Below are positions 7,725 to 13,562 of a stretch of DNA of 13,562 nucleotides, in pieces. Position 1 is the first letter of the stretch, and each line of letters opens with the position of its first letter. The notes beneath the pieces were generated by a model. The model did no database searches, had not been told where the DNA came from, and was given only the letters and a program-made list of their open reading frames with translations. The position numbers and the translations under genes are program-made. This stretch comes from CAZOHG01 sp964579725 (lineage in GTDB: Bacteria; Zhuqueibacterota; JdFR-76; BMS3Abin05), in the NCBI GenBank assembly GCA_964579725.1, contig CAZOHG010000082.1:1-13562 (forward strand), written 5' to 3'.

Positions 7725-10091
7725 TTGAAAAAACAATTGCGGCCATTTTTCTTTTTCTGGCTAATGGCACTGCTTGGCAGTCCGACCCTTTTTTTCGCTC
7801 AAACACGTACCTACCGCTGGCCTACCAACGCCAGTCGTGTTTTAAATTCCACTTTTGGTGAGTACCGCCCCGCCCATTTTCATTCCGGCGTTGACATTAA
7901 GACGTGGGAAAAAGAGGGGTTTCGCGTTTTTGCCGTCCGCAATGGGTACGTTGCGCGCATTCACGTTTCGCCCTTTGGCTACGGGAAAGCTCTTTACCTC
8001 AAATTGGACACCGGCGAATTTGCCGTGTACGGTCATTTGCAGCGATTTGCTCCGAAAATTGAGCGGTACGTCAGACAAATTCAAAAAAGCCGCCGTCACT
8101 ATTCCGTGGATTTGTACCCAAAACCCGATCGCTTCCCGATTCGTCGTGGTGAAGTGATTGCCTTTACGGGCCGAACGGGCATCGGAGCCCCCCACCTTCA
8201 TTTTGAAATTCGGGACGCCTTGAACCACCCTTTAAACCCTCTACTGAAACATTTTCGATTGGAAGACACCGTTTGGCCTACCATTACGGGTTTTGGAGTA
8301 ATTCCTTTTGACCGTTTCTCGCAGGTGGACGGCGAACCTTTGCCAAAAATTTTCACGGTTCAGCGCGTGCGGCGCGGCCGATTCCGCCTGCCGCACCCGG
8401 TTCAAGTTTGGGGAACCCTCGGACTTGCTGTTTCCGCTTACGACCGTACAGCAGCCATTCCGAACAAGTGCTCGGTTTACCGCCTTTCGCTGGAATTGGA
8501 CGGCCACACTCTCTTCTCAACGCAGTACGACAGCCTTTCTTTCAACAAAACCCGTCAAATTGTCCTGGATCGAAACTACCGTTTCATTTCGTGGTACCAC
8601 GATTATTTCAACAATCTTTTTTTACTCCCGGAAAACGAGCTCTCCTTTTACAACCCTCGAGAGACCGGTGCGGGTCTCTTGGAAACCGATCCCGGTTTGC
8701 TGCCGCACGTAGCCCGTGTTTTCGCCGTTTCACAGGACGGTGCCTCGAGAAAGGCCTCACCCAATTTTTGGGCCATTTCCCGCCTCTCTCCGGGCAGGCA
8801 CGTCTTTAAAATCAGCGTGTCCGATTTTTACGGGAATCAATCAACGCTGACAGGAACGCTTGTGGCTGCCGAAAAAACCCCCACCCTGGTAAAAATCCGG
8901 CAAAAAAATGAATTCCTTCAACTCAGGCCGCTGTTCTCAGATTCCTTGCAGGTAGCGATCTCTCTGAATTCAGGGAAAAACTGGCAGCCCTTTACCTCCG
9001 CGGGAAAGAATTCCCAAAACGACCTCCTTTTCAATCTCCCCTACCCTGTACAAAATCGGTCCGTGCTCCTTCGGATTCAAGCCATTGATTCGCTTGGACT
9101 TTTACAATTCCCCGAATTTTACAGACCTTTTCCATTACCTAATGACCAATTTTCTCTTTCAAAAGTGCTCAAACGTGTGCGTTTTCTGGACGATTACGCC
9201 CTTTACACCCTTGATTTACCCATTCCGGTTACCTTTCCGCTTTTCTTACGGTACCACAGCGGACACAAAAGCGGGCGAAGCCGCCTGTTACCACTCACCC
9301 CCACCCGATTTGAAGCAACAGTGCCGCTGGATTCCGTCGCTGGTTACAATGCATTACTATTTTTGGATTTGGGAAGAAAAAGATCGCACCGACCTTTGGA
9401 CACCCTGCGGATTACTAAAATCGGGCTCTCCGACGAAGTGAGATTGCCGCTCGGCCGGGACGGAACGACTATCCGATTTCGTCCCCACGCTGCCTACCAG
9501 CCGATTTTTTTTCGATTTTCCCGAGAACCTCTTTCGGCGGCATCGGCACCCCTGCCAGGCGATTCCATTACTTTTCTTCTCAATTTACAGCCAACGGATA
9601 TCCCATTGAACCGAGGCGCCATTTTGAATTTTCACATTCCGGAATCGGAAACCAATTTAGGCAAATTGGCTGTGTACTCTCCGGGAAAAACAAAATGGCG
9701 TTTTCAGAGTCATTACCTCGATCCTGCCTCCCACTCAATTAAAGTTCCGCTTCGCAGTTTAGGCCGATTTACTATTTTGCGGGACACCATTCCGCCGGAA
9801 ATTACCCGTGTTTTTCCACGTCCGGGCAGAAAACTCCGCACACAATTTCCTACCATTCGCGCCTACTTTCGAGATAATCTTTCCGGAATTGGCGGCGAAG
9901 AAGCCGTGCGCGTCTATTTAGACGGGACGTTTCAGGTGTCCGAATACGACCCCGAAATGCGACGCGTGACGTTTGTTCCGGACCAACCTCTTCAAGTAGG
10001 CAAACACATTGCAGAAGTGCGGATTTCAGACCGGTGCGGAAACCTGAGTCGAAAACTCTGGTATTTTTACATTCGAAAACGGAAAAAATAA
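7725..10091 (+). CDS. Secreted M23-family peptidase with large Ig-like C-terminal region
   Basis: A 788-residue exported protein, predicted to act on peptidoglycan cross-links or peptides in the periplasm or at the surface. The N-terminal MKKQLRP plus a hydrophobic stretch ending LFFAQ (to about residue 26) is a signal peptide. The LytM/M23 catalytic domain follows at once (about 30-175). Zinc ligands are H53 and D57 (HFHSGVD) and H159 (APHLHFE); H104 (VYGHL) is the second active-site histidine. About 610 mostly beta-strand-like residues follow. They include Ig-like repeats ending in GxHxFxIxVxDxxGN-type strands (about 340-380 and 757-775) and a terminal domain opened by DTIPPEI (687-693) and DNLSGIGG. 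Most M23 proteins have the catalytic domain at the C-terminus; here it is N-terminal, as in some FCB-group homologues. The tail YIRKRKK shows no sortase or type IX signal I can identify. The peptidase call is firm; the substrate is unknown. Confidence 0.92.
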   Translation: MKKQLRPFFFFWLMALLGSPTLFFAQTRTYRWPTNASRVLNSTFGEYRPAHFHSGVDIKTWEKEGFRVFAVRNGYVARIHVSPFGYGKALYLKLDTGEFAVYGHLQRFAPKIERYVRQIQKSRRHYSVDLYPKPDRFPIRRGEVIAFTGRTGIGAPHLHFEIRDALNHPLNPLLKHFRLEDTVWPTITGFGVIPFDRFSQVDGEPLPKIFTVQRVRRGRFRLPHPVQVWGTLGLAVSAYDRTAAIPNKCSVYRLSLELDGHTLFSTQYDSLSFNKTRQIVLDRNYRFISWYHDYFNNLFLLPENELSFYNPRETGAGLLETDPGLLPHVARVFAVSQDGASRKASPNFWAISRLSPGRHVFKISVSDFYGNQSTLTGTLVAAEKTPTLVKIRQKNEFLQLRPLFSDSLQVAISLNSGKNWQPFTSAGKNSQNDLLFNLPYPVQNRSVLLRIQAIDSLGLLQFPEFYRPFPLPNDQFSLSKVLKRVRFLDDYALYTLDLPIPVTFPLFLRYHSGHKSGRSRLLPLTPTRFEATVPLDSVAGYNALLFLDLGRKRSHRPLDTLRITKIGLSDEVRLPLGRDGTTIRFRPHAAYQPIFFRFSREPLSAASAPLPGDSITFLLNLQPTDIPLNRGAILNFHIPESETNLGKLAVYSPGKTKWRFQSHYLDPASHSIKVPLRSLGRFTILRDTIPPEITRVFPRPGRKLRTQFPTIRAYFRDNLSGIGGEEAVRVYLDGTFQVSEYDPEMRRVTFVPDQPLQVGKHIAEVRISDRCGNLSRKLWYFYIRKRKK

Positions 10092-10347
10092 GTCGGCGGG
10101 AAACAGACATCTGAATGTCAAACGTGAGACAATCCTTGTTCGTCAATCAAATAACTTGTGAAAAAATGATGGCTGTTTTTTCTCCTTCCAAAATGAATTT
10201 TGGACGCAACCTGAATTTTATCTTCCCTGCTTTAGGGTGGTTTTTGATTAACGTTTGGCTTTTTACCAGGGCTTGCCTTGGGCCATTGTATTGTGCCTTT
10301 TTGGGGGCGCCTATTCTCGTTTTAACGAATAAAAACAGAGGCCGTTT
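10092..10347. other. Convergent intergenic region between the peptidase gene and panB
   Basis: The region is AT-rich. An inverted repeat CCAAAA-TGAA-TTTTGG (10188-10203) has no following T-run. A plus-strand 78-codon frame (from ATG 10115) encodes a hydrophobic stretch, but it has no good ribosome site and overlaps the panB stop, so I regard it as doubtful. No strong terminator is visible in either direction. Confidence 0.4.
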
Positions 10348-10350
10348 TTA
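10330..10350. terminator. Weak possible bidirectional terminator
   Basis: TAAAAAC and GTTTTTA form a 7-base AT-rich stem around the loop AGAGGCC. Both strands then end in T-rich sequence. The location between convergent genes fits, but the stem is weak. Confidence 0.25.
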
Positions 10351-11154
10351 AAAATAGCTTTCGTCTTCCGAAGGAAAATCCCCTTTTTTCACATCTTCCA
10401 CGTAGCGTTGAAATGCCTCACGCATTTGCACGGCCAATTCGGTGTAGCGGCGCACAAATTTCGGACGAAAATCCTCAAACAATCCCAACATATCGTGACT
10501 GACCAGTATCTGCCCGTCACAGCCCGATCCTGCGCCAATTCCAATGGTGGGAATCCGCAGTGATTGACTGACTTCTTTGGCCAAGTCGGCCGGAACCTTT
10601 TCCAAAACCAGAGAGAAAATCCCCGCTTCTTCCAGCAGCTTGGCTTCTTCTACCAATTTTTTTGCGGCCGCTTCCTCCCGCGCCTGCACCTTGTAGCCGC
10701 CAAATTTGTGGTAAGATTGAGGCGTCAGCCCCAGGTGCCCCATGACGGGAATACCAAACTCCACTAATTTGGAAATGGCTTCCAAAACCGGCTTGCCTCC
10801 CTCAATTTTGACGGCTTCGGCGCCCCCTTCTTTCAAAAGCCGACCGGCATTTTCCACGGTTTTTTCCGTGCTCACTTGAAAAGAGAGAAACGGCATGTCG
10901 GCCACCAAAAGAGCACGCGGGGAGGTTCGCGCGACCGCCTGTGTATGGTAAAGAATGTGCTCCAATGTAACGGGCAAAGTGGACTCAAATCCGCTTACCA
11001 CCATCCCCACCGAATCACCAACCAAAATAACGTCAATGCCTGCCTGATCCAATATTTTGGCCATAATGGCATCGTAAGCGGTGAGTGACGCGATTTTTTC
11101 ACCCCGCGCTTTCATGGCCGTTAGTTCCGGAACCGTTACCTTTTTCTCTCTCAT
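10348..11154 (-). CDS. panB: 3-methyl-2-oxobutanoate hydroxymethyltransferase (ketopantoate hydroxymethyltransferase)
   Basis: The first committed enzyme of pantothenate and coenzyme A synthesis. It adds a hydroxymethyl group from 5,10-methylene-tetrahydrofolate to alpha-ketoisovalerate, giving ketopantoate. The 268 residues match the family length. Magnesium ligands D47 (LVGDSVG), D86 (VADMPF) and E118 (KIEGG) are present, as is the catalytic E185 (LVLEKVP). HLGLTPQSYHKFGGYKVQ and GIGAGSGCDGQILVSHDMLG are family signatures. The ATG overlaps the mnmA stop (ATGA), and AGGAG sits eight bases upstream inside the mnmA end, so the genes form one translationally coupled unit. Neither panC nor panD is in the window. 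Methylene-THF, its cofactor, is also produced by the glycine cleavage system whose P2 subunit is encoded about 4 kb away; no direct link is shown. Confidence 0.97.
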   Translation of the reverse strand: MREKKVTVPELTAMKARGEKIASLTAYDAIMAKILDQAGIDVILVGDSVGMVVSGFESTLPVTLEHILYHTQAVARTSPRALLVADMPFLSFQVSTEKTVENAGRLLKEGGAEAVKIEGGKPVLEAISKLVEFGIPVMGHLGLTPQSYHKFGGYKVQAREEAAAKKLVEEAKLLEEAGIFSLVLEKVPADLAKEVSQSLRIPTIGIGAGSGCDGQILVSHDMLGLFEDFRPKFVRRYTELAVQMREAFQRYVEDVKKGDFPSEDESYF

Positions 11155-12260
11155 CGAATGCTCTCCTGAATAATTCCGCCACCCAAAACGAGGTCATCTT
11201 CATAAAAAACAACAGATTGTCCGGGCGTTACCGCGCGCTGTGGGGCGTCGAAAATCACGCGCATACGCCCGTCAGAAATGGGCTGGAGATGGGCAAAAGA
11301 CCCGGGGTCTTTGTACCGAATTTTGACAAAGGCACGCCGCGGCTTCTCCAACCCGGACAATGCCACCCAATTTACGCGCTCGGCAACGAGTCCGCGGCGG
11401 TACAAATCCTTTTTACGCCCCACCACCAATCGATTGGCGCTCGGGTCAATCTCCGCCACGTAAACCGGTTCACCCACAGCGATTCCCAAGCCTTTGCGCT
11501 GCCCGATTGTGTAAAACGGGTACCCTCGGTGCGTCCCCAGGCGACTTCCCTCCACGTCCACGATTTCTCCTTCCGCTAACCCCTTTGCCGCTTCCGGTGC
11601 CTCTTGCCGGATGAATCGATTGTAATCATTGTCCGGGATAAAACAAATCTCCTGACTTTCCTGTTTTTGCGCCGTGCGCAAATTGAATTTCTCCGCCAGG
11701 GCCCGAACCTCGGCCTTGGTCAATTCCCCCAACGGGAGCAGTGTTCGCGACAGGCTTTCCTGAGAAAGTCCCCACAAGGCATAACTCTGGTCTTTCCAGC
11801 GGTCTTTGCCTCGCAGCAGGCGGTAGCGCCCCGAGTCGGTGTCGTACGCCACACGGGCGTAATGCCCCGTTGCCACCAAACCGCCGCCCCAACTTTGGAC
11901 ACGAGCCAAAAAGCTCTCCCATTTGATCTTTGTGTTGCACAGCACACAAGGATTGGGGGTGCGTCCACGGAAATATTCCTCTATGAAATTATTGACCACC
12001 CACCGACGAAATTCTGGCTGCAAATCCAGCATTTTGTGGGGAATGTTCAACTGCTGGCACACCATTTTGGCCTCGTTTACGGCACTGAGAGAACAGCAAA
12101 TCTTGTCGGGATTTGCCGCCGCAATCGGCCTCTTCTCCTCCCAGAGGCGCAACGTAACCCCCACAACCGTGTACCCGGCCTCCAAAAGCAACGCCGCCGC
12201 TACGGAACTGTCGACCCCGCCGCTCATCCCCACGTAAACTGTTTTCTCTTTCTGACTCAT
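11151..12260 (-). CDS. mnmA: tRNA-specific 2-thiouridylase
   Basis: MnmA installs the 2-thio group on wobble U34 of Lys, Glu and Gln tRNAs, using ATP to adenylate the uridine and a relayed or cluster-bound sulfur. The 369 residues are typical. The PP-loop GMSGGVDSS is at 11-19. The catalytic cysteine is C108 in TPNPCVLCN and the second active-site cysteine is C206 in SQEICFIPD. The tRNA-recognition and beta-barrel parts follow, with GYPFYTIGQRKGLGIA (246-261) and TPGQSVVFY near the end. The residue three before C108 is also cysteine (C105), where E. coli MnmA has aspartate. Only a weak purine-rich AAAGAGAG precedes the ATG at a long distance. panB follows with a 4-base overlap. The identification is secure. 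Confidence 0.97.
   Translation of the reverse strand: MSQKEKTVYVGMSGGVDSSVAAALLLEAGYTVVGVTLRLWEEKRPIAAANPDKICCSLSAVNEAKMVCQQLNIPHKMLDLQPEFRRWVVNNFIEEYFRGRTPNPCVLCNTKIKWESFLARVQSWGGGLVATGHYARVAYDTDSGRYRLLRGKDRWKDQSYALWGLSQESLSRTLLPLGELTKAEVRALAEKFNLRTAQKQESQEICFIPDNDYNRFIRQEAPEAAKGLAEGEIVDVEGSRLGTHRGYPFYTIGQRKGLGIAVGEPVYVAEIDPSANRLVVGRKKDLYRRGLVAERVNWVALSGLEKPRRAFVKIRYKDPGSFAHLQPISDGRMRVIFDAPQRAVTPGQSVVFYEDDLVLGGGIIQESIR
11163..11167 (-). promoter_or_regulatory. panB ribosome binding site inside mnmA
   Basis: AGGAG on the minus strand lies within the last codons of mnmA, eight bases before the panB ATG. It supports the start that overlaps the mnmA stop and allows panB to be translated by coupling or independently. 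Confidence 0.65.
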
Positions 12261-12339
12261 GTCAAATCGATTTTCTCTCTTTAAAAACTCCGACTTTAAT
12301 CACCCGCTTTTTTACCGGCACCCGCAATATCATTCTCCT

Positions 12340-12367
12340 ATTAAAACGAGGATTCCTCTCAAAACAA
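12340..12367 (-). promoter_or_regulatory. Possible mnmA promoter with palindrome in the spacer
   Basis: On the minus strand, TTGTTT (12362-12367) and TTTAAT (12340-12345) are 16 bases apart. The spacer contains the palindrome GAGGAATCCTC (12348-12358). The -10 is good, the -35 weak. The leader to mnmA would be about 70 bases. Confidence 0.33.
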
Positions 12368-12575
12368 ATTATTTTTTCTTCATAATTTCTTGATTTCAAA
12401 TAAGTACGCACATAATCCAATTGTGTTCCACTTTCGACAGGCATGTCGTACGCAGGGTTGAACCGAAAAGAAGTGAAAAAACCGGTCGCCTTTCACCTGG
12501 TTTCCCGTCCCAAATTGGAAGGTTTGAAATGTTTTAAACACTCAGGTTTTTCGCTCCGCTTCGAGTACCTCTCGG

Positions 12576-12594
12576 AAAAAACCAATGGCATTGG
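12576..12594 (-). terminator. Terminator-like palindrome after the PorV-family gene
   Basis: On the minus strand, CCAATGCCATTGG is followed directly by six T, ten bases after the stop codon. The practical stem is only CCAA/TTGG with a five-base loop, so efficiency is doubtful, but the position and T-run fit intrinsic termination. Confidence 0.4.
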
Positions 12595-12603
12595 AAAGAA
12601 GGC

Positions 12604-13539
12604 TTAAAAGGCTTTCACAATGCTCAACCGGTTTAAATTCCCGATGGCACCTGAAGCAGTCAATCCGTAGTCCAGGTGGTAGCCATTCCAAACAAAGCCG
12701 GTTCCAAAGGAAATTCCCGCGAATTTGTCTTGACTCACACCCAATTTTTGTTCCTTGCCAATGGAATTGTACCCAAAACGGAGAAAGAAATTTTGGGTAA
12801 TGGTAAACTCTCCGCCAAAGGCGAAGCCAAAATTCTCGTTGCCGAATTTGTACCCTTCCGCCGAAAGTTGAAGCGGCAGGTGGGCTAAAATTTTCGAAAA
12901 TCCCAAACGGTAATTAAAAGGAAGGGCTTCTTTGGTACGAATAAAGGGCGAAAAAGATTTGCCCACGTTGAAAACCCCTCCGGCCACAACCAAGCCTTGA
13001 ATCGGCGTTTCGTAGGTAAACCCAAAATCCGCCGCCATTGCCGTGGAAGCGTACTGGGCGATTTTGCTGTAAATGAATTTCACGCTGACGCCGTAGTGAA
13101 TATTGGAATTGTGCGCCTGGAAAAGGGCGTTGGCATAGCTAAACGTCACCGCCACATTGGAGGCCCCGAATGTGCCCAACTGGTTGCCGCTGGCATCTGC
13201 TTTCTGAAAACTCCCGTAATTAAAGTACTGCAACCCAACTCCCATTCGTCCCCAATTTTCAACGGGTTGGGCAACCGCCACAAAACCCGACTGAAAATCT
13301 AGTACGTGCTTCAAATAGGAAAAGGTGCCGGTGCGCTGCGAAATGAGCGAAAGCCCCGAGGGGTTATAAAAAACGTCGTGGACGTCACCGGGCATGGCCA
13401 CAAACGCCCCTCCCATGGCAGAAGCACGTGCACCCACGGGCGTGCGCAAAAATTCGAAGCCCGTCCCGGCGGCTTGTAAACCGGTGGCAAAAAAACAAAC
13501 CGTTAAACCAAACAAAAGAGTGATCGCATATTTTTTCAT
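12604..13539 (-). CDS. PorV/PorQ-family outer-membrane beta-barrel protein
   Basis: A 311-residue predicted outer-membrane barrel. MKKYAITLLF and a hydrophobic stretch to about residue 23 (LQAAG) form a signal peptide. The mature protein begins with the family signature FLRTPVGARASAMGGAFVA (30-48) and YNPSGL (58-63), followed by alternating aromatic/polar strands. It ends in phenylalanine (VKAF), as barrel proteins often do for BAM recognition. PorV-like proteins include the type IX secretion shuttle component and FadL-like barrels, but no other type IX gene is seen here, so a secretion role is not supported. The start is the ATG six bases after a GAGGTG site. An upstream in-frame GTG (13546-13548) lies inside that site and is unlikely. 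The gene is probably single, with its promoter beyond the right edge. The family is fairly sure, the function open. Confidence 0.85.
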   Translation of the reverse strand: MKKYAITLLFGLTVCFFATGLQAAGTGFEFLRTPVGARASAMGGAFVAMPGDVHDVFYNPSGLSLISQRTGTFSYLKHVLDFQSGFVAVAQPVENWGRMGVGLQYFNYGSFQKADASGNQLGTFGASNVAVTFSYANALFQAHNSNIHYGVSVKFIYSKIAQYASTAMAADFGFTYETPIQGLVVAGGVFNVGKSFSPFIRTKEALPFNYRLGFSKILAHLPLQLSAEGYKFGNENFGFAFGGEFTITQNFFLRFGYNSIGKEQKLGVSQDKFAGISFGTGFVWNGYHLDYGLTASGAIGNLNRLSIVKAF

Positions 13540-13545
13540 TTTGTT

Positions 13546-13551
13546 CACCTC
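13546..13551 (-). promoter_or_regulatory. Ribosome binding site fixing the PorV-family start
   Basis: GAGGTG on the minus strand lies six bases before the ATG at 13539. The alternative GTG start three codons earlier is part of this same site and so cannot use it. Confidence 0.65.
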
Positions 13552-13562
13552 ACGTTTTGTGC

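Larger units (their letters stand above)
12261..12603. other. Gene-poor region upstream of mnmA
   Basis: The 343 bases hold a terminator-like element for the PorV-family gene at the right end and a possible mnmA promoter in the middle. A 60-codon minus-strand frame (12262-12444) ends one base before the mnmA ATG. It is Lys/Arg-rich, lacks a ribosome site at its ATG and matches nothing I know. Positions 12445-12575 show no gene or clear structure. Confidence 0.5.

Noticed and set aside
10188..10203. CCAAAATGAATTTTGG hairpin as terminator
   Set aside because: The stem is A/T-dominated and no T-run follows on either strand.
10115..10351. 78-codon plus-strand frame with a hydrophobic stretch
   Set aside because: T-rich intergenic DNA easily gives hydrophobic codons. 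The ribosome site is poor and the end overlaps panB. A real small membrane protein cannot be fully excluded.
11085..11579. 164-codon plus-strand open frame
   Set aside because: It is antisense to the ends of panB and mnmA, with no ribosome site and no family resemblance.
11604..12284. 226-codon plus-strand open frame
   Set aside because: It lies entirely opposite mnmA, whose PP-loop and catalytic motifs are unmistakable. The translated product has no recognisable motif.

Overview
This window reads as ordinary chromosomal DNA of a Gram-negative-type bacterium with an outer membrane. There are no mobile elements, CRISPR arrays, rRNA or tRNA genes. Base composition looks balanced (GC somewhat under 50 % by eye, not computed). 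Three features point to the FCB side of the tree, for example Calditrichota/KSB1-like or a relative: a PorV/PorQ-type outer-membrane protein, a secreted M23 peptidase with a very large Ig-like C-terminal region, and a split two-subunit glycine decarboxylase. This placement is an inference from protein families, not a phylogeny.

Layout. Positions 1-4503 (minus strand) hold a three-gene signalling block. Transcribed from right to left, it encodes a response regulator with a diguanylate cyclase output, a membrane-bound dCache/HAMP/PAS histidine kinase whose start overlaps the previous stop (ATGA), and a REC-PAS-histidine kinase that runs off the left edge. Directly upstream and in the same direction lies gcvPB, the P2 subunit of glycine decarboxylase, with a good candidate promoter and no terminator before the signalling genes. 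Next comes mutY (minus strand), an adenine glycosylase whose C-terminal domain keeps a nearly complete Nudix box.

From about 7450 to 7725 a divergent promoter region serves mutY (left) and a plus-strand gene for a 788-residue secreted M23 peptidase. That gene starts at TTG and ends convergently with panB. The minus-strand pair mnmA-panB also overlaps by ATGA, so tRNA 2-thiolation and the first pantothenate-pathway enzyme are translationally linked. A 343-base gene-poor gap separates mnmA from a minus-strand PorV/PorQ-family outer-membrane protein gene at the right edge.

Working together: the signalling block is the only multi-gene system visible. It probably couples an extracytoplasmic signal, through phosphotransfer, to cyclic di-GMP production. 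The other genes are housekeeping (glycine cleavage, oxidised-guanine repair, tRNA modification, pantothenate synthesis) or envelope functions. I found no convincing new system. The items most worth a second look are the gcvPB/c-di-GMP signalling linkage, the Nudix-competent MutY, the three-cysteine MnmA active site, and the unusual M23 architecture.
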